64,000 nucleotides of DNA from Alisma plantago-aquatica (Eukaryota; Streptophyta; Magnoliopsida; Alismatales; Alismataceae): NCBI GenBank assembly GCA_963693085.1, contig OY856413.1:746577056-746641055 (forward strand), read 5' to 3'. The position numbers and the translations under genes are program-made. The notes beneath the pieces are model-generated. The model was not told the origin of the DNA, did not search any database, and worked only from the letters and a program-made list of their open reading frames with translations. Below are positions 37,691 to 50,103 of this stretch, one piece after another (position 1 is the stretch's first letter; each line of letters opens with the position of its first letter).

Positions 37691-39297
37691 TTTTTTTTTA
37701 GGAAATGTTAAGTCATATATTGAAAACACATCAAGCAAGCAAAACCTGCTTATGTGAGTACCTTACAAGATGTTGAAAATATCATAGACTAGAAATAAAA
37801 ACTGATAAACTGCAACCCTAGAAAAGATAAAGCAATGTTTTGTTTAAGTGGGGGAGGCACCCCTTAACAAGCCTCAGGATGGTAACATGAAGATAAACCC
37901 AAGTTTGTTAAAAATGCATCCACCCGAGAATGGAATCACAGTTGCTGCTGAACTATATTGACACCTGTTTCATCATCCACCATGGCTTTGAGGTCACATA
38001 GAAATTTTGCTTCAGACTCTCCTTCATCAGATTCGACCTGTCCACCTTCAACAAGGTTACCTGCATTTTGTTAGAATGTAAAGATCTGCATCTATTTGTG
38101 ATATAATATTTTGTTCCAGATTCTTTTTGTTGTTGAAAAATCTGTTGTTTCTTTCTTTCCACAGATTCCAACTAATTGTGGTGAAGATATCACTGCTTTG
38201 TAATTTTTTGTAATGTCTATTCGGTGTGATTTGTAAGGGAAAAGTAGCTTCCTTGAGGTCAGGAAGGCAATTTCGTGAAAAATGTGTGAAGATATTTTGT
38301 GAGAAGATACACTTGAAGAAGATGTGCTCAATAGAGTCACTGTTTTTTTTCACAAAGGGAGCATCTGGATGGGCCAATAAATCCTTTTTTTGTAATGTTT
38401 TTGCATGTGAGAAGTTTGTCTTGTAGTAAAAGCCAAAGGAATGTTTTATATTTTTGCGGCCATTTTTGTTTCTATATTTTTGTTGTTGGTGGGGATAGAC
38501 ATCTGTAGGAAAGGTGGGAGTAGGCTTGTTTAACCGAGTATTTGCTACCCCATTTCCAAGTAATGGAAATAGAGGTGTTGTTTTCCAAGGATTGAGCTAA
38601 ATTTCTGAAGTCGTTTTGGCTAATCTGTGTTTGAATGCATCTTTTAAGGGAATTTGATCTGTTGCTGGTGATAAGAGGTAGAGATTTGTCTATCTTCATG
38701 TTGAGAAGTCTATTTGGAATGGTCCAATTTGGTCGAAGATCGATGATTGAGTTGTTTTCTAACCAAGGATCAAACCAGAAGGAGATATTTTGGTGAGAGT
38801 GAGGGGGAGTGTTAATGATTTGAGTGATTGTTTGGATGTTTTTGTTGATGTATTTCCAAAGGGGGAAGCTTTTTTTTGGGATATGATGCCAGGGGGTGAG
38901 CATTTGTAATATTTGTTTTGGATGAGTTGGGTCCGGATTTTTGGTTTATGTTGGAGCAGACTATCGTTTATTTTTGTTATAAGACAGAGTGAATGAGTTT
39001 CAATGTTTATGATGCCCCAACATCCTTGATCGATAGGAGCAAATATGGTTTTCTAGTTAACAAGATGATAATGTTTTCCTGATTTATCCAATTTGTGAAA
39101 GTTGTTCCAAAGAAAATTTCTTCTGATTTTGTCTAGAATGGATTTTGTTTTTGAGGGCATGGGAACACAACTTAGGAAGTTAGTAGTGATAGGAGTGATG
39201 GCACTGTTTAGAAGGGTAAGTCTTCCAGAGAGGTTAAGGAAGTTGTTTGTCCAATTTGTGAGTTTTGTGTTTATTTTTGATATGATAGGGGTCTAGA
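37690..39297 (-). mobile_element. 5'-truncated LINE inserted in the ORF1 of the outer LINE
   Basis: The minus strand ends in a run of A (T run at 37690-37699) preceded by about 250 bp of untranslated DNA. The coding part starts abruptly in the middle of a reverse transcriptase: ISKINTKLTNWTNNFLNLSG near 39280, then FWFDPWLENNSIIDLRPNW and WKWGSKYSVKQAYSHL (38472-38903), then the zf-RVT end SIEHIFFKCIFSQNIFTHF (38057-38377). 5' truncation is typical of target-primed reverse transcription. No clear target duplication is visible. It belongs to a different L1 family from the outer LINE, judged by its sequence. Confidence 0.8.
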
Positions 39298-40110
39298 TAG
39301 CATTTGTTATGTTGTATGGAGTAATGGTAACCACATAATCTTCTCCTACATTTCTAGTTAAGGTAATGGTCTCAGGGAACTTTGACTCCCACAACATCAA
39401 CACTTGGAGTCTTGCATAGTCTATTCTCTTGCAATTTTTTGTTTGGAAATCCATTCTCCTCGGCACACCAAGATAAGATCCTATCCTCTCAAACATTCTG
39501 ACATCCCATAGCTCCACTGGTAAATCATGCTGTCTAACCCAGACTGACAACTTCATGAGCCTCATTTTGAATAGCTTATCACCAAGTTTCCATTTCCTCA
39601 GTATCATAGGTTTATTTGCTACATACCAGTCACCTTCCCCAACACAATTTAGATCATCTGCATTAGAGAACTTGATGATGAATAATCCATCACTTCTATG
39701 AAAAACTTTTAGAGAACCTATGGGATTCCAGAGCCAGTATAAATAATCCACCAGAGAGGGAATGTGAGGAATGAAATCAACTATATATCCAACAAGCGAT
39801 TCCATTTCTCAACATTCTCCTTTGTCTCTTCCTTTGAGTACACCAACTTGCCATCGACCACCTATATATTGTTTTGATGTAATAGTAGCGAGCCTCCCTT
39901 CTCCATTTTGCAAATGTTTTGCTATCTTACGGGGTCTAGAGAACTGGGGTTGTCCACTGTTAGATCTAGCAAACTAGTGTCATCGTTAACTCCTTTAATC
40001 TTCCAATGATGGGCGGGTTCCAAAGGAGGCAGCCAGAGGTGCAAGGAATCCCAATCCGTCACCCTACCACTACACATTGGTTCCCTAAGATCAGGTTTAG
40101 TACATATCAT
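39293..40110 (-). pseudogene. LINE ORF1, N-terminal half (DUF4283 domain)
   Basis: After a decayed start (40110-39922, containing LHLWLPPLEPAHHWKIKG) the frame 39805-39293 encodes a DUF4283-type domain: LVGYIVDFIPHIPSLVDYLY, then WNPIGSLKVFHRSDGLFIIK, MILRKWKLGDKLFKM, SVWVRQHDLPVELWD and RIGSYLGVPRRMD. ORF1 proteins of plant L1 elements bind element RNA. The frame is cut by the inner LINE exactly where the zinc knuckle should follow. Confidence 0.8.
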
Positions 40111-40112
40111 TC

Positions 40113-41300
40113 TCTACTAGAATACAATAATAAATATAGATCAAAGTTTACTATGATATTCTAGTATATATCACAAGGTTACTACAACTATTTTGTGATC
40201 ACCCAAACATGTTTTATATATACATGTGTAGTCTGTATTTATAACCATGCATCACTCATTTATTTTTGGTTCAAATCATGTACTATAACCAAAATATACC
40301 ATTTTCTAAATATTCTAGACCTCAATAGCTTTAAATTGGTAACTTATTGTCCATATATGACTTATTAATCAAAAGATACGAAATGAACAAGTTGTAACCT
40401 TTTCTAATGATAACAACCCTCCAGAGTGCATCCATAGGCCATAATCATCCACCCTTAATCTATGCTTCACACAATATTTAATTGGGTTATGAGTGGATTC
40501 CACCTTAATAGGACTCCTCTTGTCTCGCTCCAAGTCGACCGCTATCATGTTTGCACAATAGTTTTAATTTCCTCTATGAAACAAAGTATCATGATTCGCC
40601 TTAGCGCTACAACTAAAATGATAATCCTAGTATCCCCTACCATCCACCATTCTTCCTTCTATAGATCTGACAAACCATCATCTGTATGGAGGTTTGAGGC
40701 TACCAAGGAGGCGCAATAGTAGAACCTCACACTACCATGTGTAGGGAGGACCTTGGTTGAAAACTTTGAGTTTTCTCCCCAATCATACTACAAGGAGGAG
40801 GGATATTAGTAGATGACTGGTAGGTGGAGCCACTTCCCTAGTATCAAATCATGATGGGGCATGATATGCTACACTTCTTTGGATTGATTTAGTCACCATG
40901 TTGGGTCTTGTGGGATTTGCAAAAGCTTCTTTGGGTCTTTCATACCTCCATTAATGGACAGAAACATGACTTCTTGAGGTTGCACTATTTACCACCAGTA
41001 CTGTCCTATTCCTTCCACCAACTCACCCATGATCTTGGATTTCATAGGTCATAGGATAACTCACAATACTTTTAAAGGATATAAAACAAACACCTTTGCC
41101 TTGTGAGGCACCATGATTTTGGTCGAGGTAGTCATCATCCTGATACCTAATTGAGGTCAAGGGCATTATGCTAGGATTCGACCTACAAGTCATGGCACCT
41201 AGTCGGTTCATTAGAATCCACTTCTATATCTTTGGATATTCCCACTCCTCATTACAACCTGTTGGGACTTTACATGCATCAACCTATTTCCTTCTTTGTA
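40113..41300. other. 1.2 kb without a recognised gene
   Basis: No ORF here gives a known domain on either strand. By position it may be the 3' part or LTR of the minus-strand gypsy relic at 41300-44622. I could not match it to the other side of that element. Confidence 0.4.
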
Positions 41301-44300
41301 TTTCATGGTAATCAATAAGGTTGCACACTGTGATTTTGATCTCAAGTGCCATCATCAAACTGTACAAAGTATATTTCATAAATCTTCCTCAAAGGCCTCC
41401 AACCTCATGTATATATATGCATATCGTAGACTCCAACCCTATCAAGTCCCTTGGAATTTGGTACATGAGCAGTTGGGTTATGTATAGAACATAAATATTC
41501 ATCTATTTGTATATGCATACCAGGTTACAAGTTTCCAATTATGGTTATACCTATTGTCCCTAACAAAAAACGTGTCTAACACCGAGATTTACCTATGAAA
41601 AAGTGTAACAAACCTAGTCATATGATTAACTCAACCAAGAAATTGTTTTCAAAAGGACTATCCACAATATACATAAAAATAGAAATTCTTCTCTTCTATA
41701 TGTGATGTAATCCATTGGCATCTTCCACCACGTTTGCCTTTCGTAGATGGTAGTCTAAGATGCAATCATAGTCCTTGATTAACTCCATCCATTTCCATTA
41801 TCGCATGTTCAACTCCTGCTTCGAGAATATGTATTGAAGGTTCTTTTTTGACACTTCTCTCCATAAAGGTAGTGTCTCCAAATCTTCAAAGCATGAACCA
41901 CAACTACAAGCTCCAAATTGTGCATCAACTAGCTCTCCTCGTGTTTCTTAAGATGTCACAAATGAAAAGAAATCATGTTCTTATCTTTCATCAGCACGCA
42001 TCTCAAACCATACTTTGATGCATTGCAAAAAATGATATAACCTTTCCCTTATTTTGGAGGAACTAACACCGGTGCATTGGTCATCTTTTCCTTTAAAAGT
42101 TGGAAAGAACACTTACACTTTTCATCCTAGACAAAAGGTACACCATTCCTTGTCATCTTGGTTAAAGGAATGCCACCTCACTGAAGTTCTTGATAAACCT
42201 CTTGAAGTAGCCTTCTAAGCCTATGAAACTGTGAATCTTCATCAGTGTCTTAGGTTTCTCCCACCCCAAAACTGATTGTACTTTCTTGGGGTCCACACAA
42301 ACACCTCTAGAAGATATTACATGCCCAAGGAAAGACACCTCCTTTAACTAGAACTTGCACTTGCTAAACTTGGTGTACAACTTGTTCTGCCTCGACAACG
42401 TCTACACTTTTCATAGATGTTGCTCCTATTGTTGGCTCTCTCTGGCGTATACTAAGATGTCATTGATGAACACTACCACAAATAGGTCAGGATACGGCCT
42501 GAACACTTTATTCATCAGGTTCATGAATGTTTCTAGGAAATTGGTTAACCCAAATGACATAATCACAAACTCATAGTGACCATACCTTATCCTAAAAGAT
42601 AACTTGGGTATGCCAACTGACGGTATCTAGACATAAGATCTATCCTCAAGAACACTACAAAACCTCTCTACTAATCAAATAGGTCATCTATCGTTGGCAA
42701 AGGGTACCGATTCTTGATTGTGGCCTTTTTCAACTGTCGATGGTCGATGCAAAACCTCATTGAACCATCCTTCTTCTTCACAAACAATATAGGTGCGCCC
42801 CAAGGGGAATTTATCGATCTGATAAAGCCTTTCCCTAGAATGTCCTACAACTGCTTCTTTAACTCTTACCTCTTCATGGGTGTCATCCTGTACGGTGACT
42901 ATGCTATCAGCTGCATACCAGGAACCAAATTAATCTCAAATTCAATCTCTCTAGGAGGAGGAACTCTAGGACACTCTTTAGGAAACACATCCTCAAACTC
43001 ATGTACCCCCGACACCTCCTGAACACTAGGCCCCCGACTTGGTATCCATAACATGTTCCTGGAAATTTTCACACCCTACCTCATCATCCGCTCCACTATC
43101 ATAGCTGACACTAAACACGTCAGAAGAATCTTCCTATCTCCTTGGAAGACCCATGAAACATCACTGTCAAAGAATGTTACCACCTTGGAACTACAGTCCA
43201 AGACAACTCAGTACTTTTCCAAGGTATACAATTCAAGGATCACATCAAATCCATGCATATCAAGTGGCATAAGGTCCACTTGAATGATGTTTGATGAGAA
43301 AGAAAGAACGTAGGATGCCCACAACTCGGCGGAACCAACAAGAGGGATTTCTAGATGGATACTATCAGATCTACAACTAATAAGAAAAGAACAACTACAT
43401 ATCACCTCCCTAGTGATGAAAGAGTGTGTCGCACCGGGGTCAACCAAAATAGATATGTAAGAAGATGTAGACAAATCAAAATGAAAAAGTTCCATCTGAC
43501 CTGTAATGACCCATGGATTGACCACTCCCTCCGGTTGACTCACGACATAGAATGGAGTTGTTTCCTGCTATCATCCCCATCCTCTACTAGCCTACCCAGA
43601 GGAACATACCTATGATGCTTGGTTGCGTCCTCTGCCACCCCACTCCTAAAACCCTTGGGAACCTTGTTGACTCTACCTCGGTTCTTGTGTAACCTCCTCT
43701 TTCTTCATAGGGAAAAACCACTTCATATGCCTTGTATGACCACACTTGGAACAAGTCTTGATGTCGTACCATGGCCTAGATGGTCCCATCACCAAAACTG
43801 ACATTGTGCTGCAAGCCCCTATTGGTGGAATACTATAGCCTCAACCCTTGGTCGGGGACCATTGGGACTGTACTGTTGATCTCTATTGTGTCTGAGGTGA
43901 CAAAAACCTCTACTTCATGAATCCTCCAGAAGACTACCCCTAAAAATAAGTTGGCCACTTCTTAGATTTAGCTTCACGCTTCTCTATCACTGACCGCTCT
44001 ATCCGTTGTGCAGACTCCACAAATGTGGAAAACCTCTCCCTATTCTCCAAAGATGAAACCTTCATTGTCAACTCTGTGCTAAACCCATCTCAAAACATAG
44101 GATCCTCTTCTTATCCATCACAGACATGTGAGGACAAAATCTCAATAAATCCATGAACTTCACCGCATATTCGTTGATCATAATTGATGCCTACCAGATC
44201 TTCTCAAATTGTAAGATCTTATCATCAAGGTACGTCTCTGAGAAGTATCGGCTCAAAAACTCTCACGAAAACCCCTCCCAACTGATCACTACCCTGGGTC

Positions 44301-44622
44301 TCTTCTCCTCCTCGATGGGCCACCGATGGCCATCATTGCCCTTCAACTGGTACACTGCATGCTTACCTTATCCTCTTTTGGTATATTGAGGATGTTAAAC
44401 ACTTTTTCCAACCCCGTAAGCCACTTATCTACATCTATTGGGTATGTCGTACTCGCATAATTTATGGCTTCTCCACATTCCTCAACCTCTCAAAGGTCAT
44501 TCTAGAACCTGTGGATTCTACATTGGGAACAATAGACCTTGATTGAGGTACATGCGCTCTATCCGCCATATGCAAAATTGTGGCCATCAACTATCCAAAC
44601 ATGGAATGAAAAGTGGAATTGG
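41300..44622 (-). pseudogene. Ty3-gypsy gag-pol relic, minus strand
   Basis: From high to low coordinates there are four recognisable parts. Gag lies at about 44570-44150 (TTYPIDVDKWLTGLEKVFNI). The knuckle CSKCGHTRHMKWFF, near 43730, has lost its last Cys. The protease is in 43208-43543 (VDPGATHSFITRE). The reverse transcriptase (43000-42290) includes [16 protein letters not shown] and the active-site motif FINDILVYA at 42459-42470 instead of FIDD. RNase H is at about 42200-41800 with FCNASKYGL instead of FCDAS. Stops and frameshifts are frequent. Three key residues are lost, so it is dead in every enzymatic part. The gag reading continues beyond the CACTA-1 insertion at 54759. Confidence 0.85.
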
Positions 44623-44625
44623 ATG
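44623..44625. repeat. Target-site duplication of CACTA-1, left
   Basis: ATG precedes CACTACTACAG, and ATG follows TACTAGTG at 54756-54758. Three bases is the rule for CACTA elements. Confidence 0.9.
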
Positions 44626-44679
44626 CACTACTACAGAAATGGCTTATAAAGTCACTTTTCAAGGTGTCAGTTGTATACA

Positions 44680-45050
44680 TAAACCGACACCTAAACTCTA
44701 CAGTGTCGGTTGATAATATAAACCGACATCCAATCTATGAAGGTTGACCAGACACGGGTACCGCTTTTATTAAGTGTCGGTTAATTAATAAAAAACCGAC
44801 ACCTAAAATCAACCGCCAAAACCAAAATTCCAGCGAAAAAATTACCTCCAACATTTGACATATGGCATCGGTTCAGAAATGAATAACCGACGACTAAAGG
44901 TTATTCGCGGGAGAGGAATAGTTGTCGGTTGTCTTTTAGTTAAAAACCGACGACTTTAATCTAGTATAGGCGTCGGTTGTTGGAAAAGAACCGACACTGT
45001 TGGTTTAGTTGTCAGTTATTTTGAATAACTGACGCTTATTGTCAACTTAA
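44680..45050. repeat. CACTA-1 left subterminal repeat region
   Basis: About ten words of the type GTCGGTT or AACCGACA, in both orientations and often paired as short hairpins (for example GTGTCGGTT...AAACCGACA), lie just inside the terminus. TNPA-type proteins of En/Spm bind such motifs; that these are the sites is inference. Confidence 0.8.
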
Positions 45051-45059
45051 TAGCTCACC

Positions 45060-45371
45060 AGCACGAGCGACTCTTCCCCTTTCCCTGTTTCATTCCCGAT
45101 TTCAGTTAGGTCCGACAATTTTCTCGCTCGCCCCCGCCGGTCGTTGCTCCGTGCTCGCGCCCGCCATGCTCCTGCTCCTGCCCTCGCCGCTACTCCGTGC
45201 TCATCGGAGGCCGTGCTCCTGCTCCTGCTCCTGCCCTCTGTGCTCACCGGCGGCCGTGCTCCTGCTCCGTGCCCTCTCTGCTGCTCCATGCCCTCGCCGC
45301 CGCTCCTGCTGCTCTCCCTTCCGCCGCCGCTCCTCTCCTTGCTCCAGCCGCTGCTCTCCTCTGCCCTCAAG
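45060..45371 (+). other. GC-rich leader exon of CACTA-1
   Basis: This is a strongly GC-rich block, unlike its surroundings. It shares CGACTCTTCCCCTTTC and TGTTTCATT with the equivalent block of CACTA-2 (57473 onward) and ends CTCAAG before a GTATGC donor at 45372. The many overlapping ORFs on both strands are Pro/Ala/Arg-rich by-products of composition. I read it as an untranslated first exon. Confidence 0.55.
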
Positions 45372-46808
45372 GTATGCCCGCCCTACCTTCTTCCTTCTTC
45401 CTCTGCTCTGACGGCTGCTTGGGCGGTGCCAAGGCAAGCACGACCTTCTTCCTTCTTCCTCTGCTCCGCCCTGCTCTTCTTCTTTCTTCTCCCTCTCCTT
45501 ACCAACAGCAACCACGGCCGTGTGGGTTGGCACGGCCATGGCTGTGTTGGCCGACCACACGGCCGTGCTACCCAGGCTGCTGCTGGGCATTTTTTTTTAA
45601 AGTTATTTACTTATTGGTAACTTGATAAATAACTCATATACACTGATCTATGACAATGCCTTAGTTGATCACTCTTTATATTAGAGCTGCAAGCCTGTAA
45701 CATTAAGTAATTTTTGAAAGTAAAATAATTATTGACTGTAATATATTGAACTTATATACAATACATGTTCTATGATAAGCCTTAGTTAATTTAATATGCA
45801 TACTTTGTATGTAAGACATAGTAATCGGGTACTGTTGTATATCCAAGTAAATTACATGTAACTAATCATGACATAGATTTTAGAATGCATACTTTGGTTA
45901 AATGTACTGCTGTAATTTTTGATCAAGTGATCAAGTGATGATATGTAAATGTAGCAATAAGTTAGTAAGGTATCAATGATAAGTCTGCTGTAATGTGATG
46001 CAAAATAGTTATTGTATCATGCATATCTTAATAATTTTTTGTTTTATAGTTGTATAGGGTGTTTTATGTGTGACAAGTCTATTGTTTAATAGTTTAGCTA
46101 TAATAATTGTTTTATAGTTGTGTTATAAAGTATTTGGGTGTTTAGTATGGTTATTTAGGGTGTTCAGATATGTATAAAGGTTCCAAAAAGTATAGTATAT
46201 ATATGCATACATGTGCATTTTTTATAAAATTGTATAGAAAATCAAAACCCATTCTTGGTGAGAATCCTAATCACCCTTCTTGCTTAATGATGAATTGTAA
46301 TGCACACATGTGACATGCTTTGAATGTAAATGATGAACTTTTCCCTAAATTGCCAATCAAGCTTTTAAAGACATCAATAATCACCCTAACTTGAAGAACT
46401 AGGATTTTAGGTATAAGAATGACAACACATTATTTGTTGGCCTAGAAACCCGTCCAAGATTTACTCATTAGGAGTAAATCTTGGATAGTCCCCGGTTTGG
46501 GACTGTTCTTGAACACCTAATCTCGCTTAGGATGTAAGTTTATAATGTGTATTGGGTTTTCAAGAAAATTTCAGCAGCATTTCCCCGTTTGTTCTCTAAG
46601 TACATATGTACTTGGAGAACGGCAGGGAAATGCTGCCGAAATTTTCTGGAAAACCCAATACACATTATACACTTACTAGTGAGATTAGGTGTTCAAGAAT
46701 GGGATAGGTGGTACACATTTATTATATATAATAATGACATCACATGTATTTGTTAACCCTAGACCCTAATCTTGTTGTAATATATACTTGTTTTCTCTTT
46801 GATCATAG
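45372..46808 (+). other. Leader intron of CACTA-1 with one hairpin unit
   Basis: The intron runs from the donor at 45372 to the acceptor ATAG at 46805-46808, one base before the TNP2 start codon. It is AT-rich without ORFs, apart from a GC-rich block at about 45373-45590. It contains the words CACGGCCGTG at 45510-45570 and a 191-bp near-perfect inverted repeat at 46508-46698. Confidence 0.55.
46508..46698. repeat. 191-bp inverted repeat (hairpin), single copy
   Basis: The left arm starts CTTGAACACC and the right arm ends GGTGTTCAAG. The centre is the palindrome AAGTACATATGTACTT with one mismatch in this copy. It is the same unit that is repeated four times in CACTA-2, and here it stands about 110 bp upstream of the TNP2 start codon. 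Confidence 0.9.
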
Positions 46809-46809
46809 A

Positions 46810-49800
46810 ATGGATAGATCATGGATGTCCATTCGCAATCGCTGCACCCCAGAGTTTATTTCTGGTCTAGACCAGTTTATTAGATTTTCCGAGGAACATA
46901 GGAAACAACCTGGAGATAGGTTCTACTGTCCATGTAGGCATTGCGGTAACAACTTGAAAGTCAACACTGGTGACGAAATCAAAAATTATGTCATGTGCAA
47001 TGAGATTATACAAGGCTATACAGAATGGCACTGGCATGGAGAGATTTCAAACCCGAAACCAGTGGATGTCGATAGCAGTGCTTGTGTGGAAGAAGAAATT
47101 GCCTACGATGATGTAGATGTGAATGAACCAGTTCCAATAGACATCGTTGATGCGATGCTGAATAGTTGTGGGGTAGAGCACACCGATCCACCTCCCATTT
47201 TTAGAAACATTGTGCATGATGCTGAGATGCCGTTATACACAGGTTGTACTAAGTTTACGAAGCTTAGCGCTGTGTTGAGATTGTATAAGATGAAAGCTAA
47301 CAATAGATGGAGCGACAAAAGCTTCACGTCATTGTTGTCTTTGTTGAAAGAAATGCTTCCTGAAGGAAACGAGCTGCCAATCTCAACATACCAGGTAAAG
47401 AAATTGTTGTACCCAATGGGAATGGATGCCAAGAAGATACACGCATGCCCGAATGATTGTGTATTATTTCAAAAGGACTATGCGGATTTGAAAGATTGTC
47501 CAAAATGTGGTGCGTCACAGTATAAATTGATGACTTCGGGGGAGTCCAAAACTAGTTCTCCTGCCAAGGTGATGTGGTATCTACCTATAATATCACGGTT
47601 TCAATGCTTGTTTTCCAATCCGATAGATGCGAAAAATTTGAGGTGGCATGCAGATGTTAAGAAAAATAATGATGGGATCCTACAACATGCGTCTGATTCC
47701 CCACAGTGGAAGAAGATTGATCTATTGTACCCTGAATTTGGTGAAGAAGTCAGGAATCTAAGACTTGGGCTTTGTACAGACGGGATGAATCCATACGGGA
47801 CATTGAGCAGCCAACATAGCACTTGGCCAGTCATGCTTGTTATATACAATCTTCCTCCCTGGCTGTGTATGAAAAATAAGTACGTAATGCTGTCGTTGTT
47901 GATATCGGGCCCTAAACAACCTGGAAATGACATCGATGTTTATCTTGAACCTCTGATTGATGACTTAAAGAGACTCTGGGGTGAAGGTGTGATGGCCTAT
48001 GATGCTTCACGAAGAGAGATATTTCGTTTGCATGCTATGTTGTTTTGCACTATTAATGACTTTCCAACATATGGGAATTTGTCTGGATATAGTGTCAAAG
48101 GAGCTAAAGCGTGTCCTATATGTGAAGAGAACACTGATTCAACAAGACTAAAACATGGTGGTAAGATTGTATATCTAGGTCATCAAAGGTTTCTTCCAAA
48201 ATTCCATTCGTATCGTAGGAAGCGCAAATCATTCAATGGATTGAATGAGGAACGGAGTGCACCTAAACCTATACCAGGGGAGGTTGTTTATGAAAGAGTA
48301 AAAGACTTTGTCAATGAATTTGGTAAGAGATCACAATGTACTATGGCCACACGGAGTGAAAAATCTTTATTCAAGAAGAAGTCAATATTTTGGGATCTTC
48401 CTTATTGGAGTTCTTTGACAGTCATGCATTGTATCGATGTCATGCACGTTGAGAAAAATGTCTGTGATAGTGTCATCGGTACTTTGTTGAATATACCAGG
48501 TAAGACTAAAGATGGGATAAAATACAGACTGGACCTACGTGAAATGGGAATAAGGTCAGAATTAATAGAATTTCGTGAAATGGGAAATCGGAGAACATAC
48601 TTACCTCCCGCTTGTTACACATTGTCTAGAAAGGAGAAGAAAGATTTTTGTGAATGTTTGGTAAATGTTAAGGTGCCATAGGGTTACTCATCCAACATCC
48701 GTAGATTGGTATCAATGAAAGATCTGAAGTTGATAGGTCTTAAATCTCATGATTGTCACACTCTAATGCAACAAATATTGCCTGTGGCAATTAGATCTAT
48801 ATTGCCGAAGCATGTAAGGTTTGCAATCACCAGACTTTGTTTCTTTTTCAACAGTCTGTGCAACAAAGTTATTGACCCTGATACTCTCGATAAATTGCAA
48901 AGAGAAGTGGTTGTTACCCTATGTCAGCTTGAGATGTATTTTCCTCCGTCGTTCTTTGATATCATGGTACATCTTGTTGTCCACTTGACTAGGGAAGTGA
49001 AAATGTTGGGACCAGTTTTCTTGCATTGGATGTATCTGTTTGAACGATACATGAGCATTTTTAAAAGTGATGTTCGAAACCGTTATCGGCCTGAAGGGAG
49101 TATTATCGAGGGTTATGTGGCGAGAGAGGTTATGGATTTTTGCAATGACTTTCTCAGTGGTAATGACACTCCTGATAATGACAAGAATATTGACGAGCAA
49201 TTTGGCAAAGGAATTTTGGGATCACGTGTGAAAGTAATCATCCGTGAGTAGTTGGAACAAGGTCACTTGTATATTTTACACAACATGGACGAAGTGAACG
49301 TTTATATCGAGGAACATACCAATTTCATCAAGAGACAATATCCTCGAGCCAGTACAATGTGGCTTGCTAGAGAGCATAACAAGACATTTATTAAGTGGTT
49401 TGAAAATAAAGTCTTACATCAACTATCTCAAACACCAGATGATATTACTGAAACTATCAAATGCCTCGCCTTTAAACCAAAATTGACTGTTATGTCTTAT
49501 GAAGGGTATGACATTAATGGATTCACATATTACACTAAGCGCCAAGATGATAAGAGTGTTGTCCAAAACAGTGGGGTCACCCTTCAAGCATCGACTATGT
49601 TTTTTGCAAGTGCAAAGGATAAGAGTCCACGTGAAGTTAAAATGTCATATTACGGTGTCATTGAAGACATATGGGAGTTTGACTACATAGATTTCAGAAT
49701 TCTTCTCTTCAAATGTAATTTGGTTGATAACACCAAAGGAGTTATAGTGGATGAATTGGGTTTCACTTTAGTGAACTTTGAAAAGATTGGCGAGAAGGAT

Positions 49801-50040
49801 GAACCATTCGTATTGGCATCACATGCGAAACAAGTATTTTATATCGATGATCCTGCAAATGATAAATGGTCGATTGTTCTTCATGGTAAAAGACAGTTCA
49901 TTGAAGATCCTATAGATGAGAATAGTACTATGATAAGTATGATGACTCCAGTCCATTCTCAGTTGGGTTGCCAACACCAGCAAATATTGAAGCTAATGAT
50001 GACTTGTATGTGCGCGGAGATCACAATGAAGGATTGTTAA
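46810..50040 (+). pseudogene. tnp2: TNP2-type CACTA transposase, two amber stops
   Basis: A single frame of 1,077 codons has TAG at 48679-48681 and at 49249-49251 and no frameshift. I take ATG 46810 (MDRSWMSIRNRCTPEF), right after an acceptor, rather than the upstream ATG at 46744 inside the intron. Domains in order are a transposase-associated zinc region (FYCPCRHCGNN) and the Transposase_21 core (LHAMLFCTINDFPTYGNLSG, ACPICEENT, MHCIDVMHVEKNVCDSVIGT). A DUF4218-type region (KSHDCHTLMQQILPVAIRSI, VHLTREVKMLGPV) and a DUF4216-type C-terminus (YGVIEDIWEFDY, DEPFVLASHAKQVFYIDDP) complete it. TNP2/TNPD cuts the element ends. Both stops fit a CAG-to-TAG change. Apart from the stops it looks well preserved. 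Confidence 0.93.
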
Positions 50041-50103
50041 TTGATAAAAAATCGCAATATTAGAGGCATGTTTATACAATGTTTTTTTATATGTTTTATT
50101 TTT

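Larger units (their letters stand above)
32632..40112 (-). mobile_element. L1-type LINE, decayed, interrupted by a second LINE
   Basis: On the minus strand the order is ORF1 with a DUF4283-type domain and a zinc knuckle, then an APE-type endonuclease, a reverse transcriptase and a zf-RVT end, then an A-rich tail (T-rich on the plus strand at 32632-32649). This is the plan of plant L1 elements. The 5' limit is put near 40112, where ORF1-like reading begins. No target duplication could be identified. About 1.6 kb in the middle of ORF1 belongs to another LINE insertion. Confidence 0.82.

Noticed and set aside
32632..40112. Target-site duplication for the outer LINE (AATAAATCTCAT-like words at the 3' side and AATAATAAATAT near 40125)
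   Set aside because: The similarity is too weak and AT-rich to count.
45047..45625. GC-rich ORFs of up to about 160 codons at the CACTA-1 leader (also 57396-57844 in CACTA-2)
   Set aside because: They are open in several frames on both strands, Pro/Ala/Arg-rich by composition, and not conserved between the two elements; an untranslated leader exon fits better.
46744..46809. Upstream ATG extending the TNP2 frame by 22 codons
   Set aside because: It lies before a good splice acceptor (46807-46808). TNP2 proteins start at the MDRSWM-type sequence, so 46810 is the better start.
46810..50040. Amber readthrough or a changed genetic code to explain the two TAG codons
   Set aside because: Nuclear plant DNA uses the standard code, other genes in the window end normally, and C-to-T decay of CAG explains both sites more simply.
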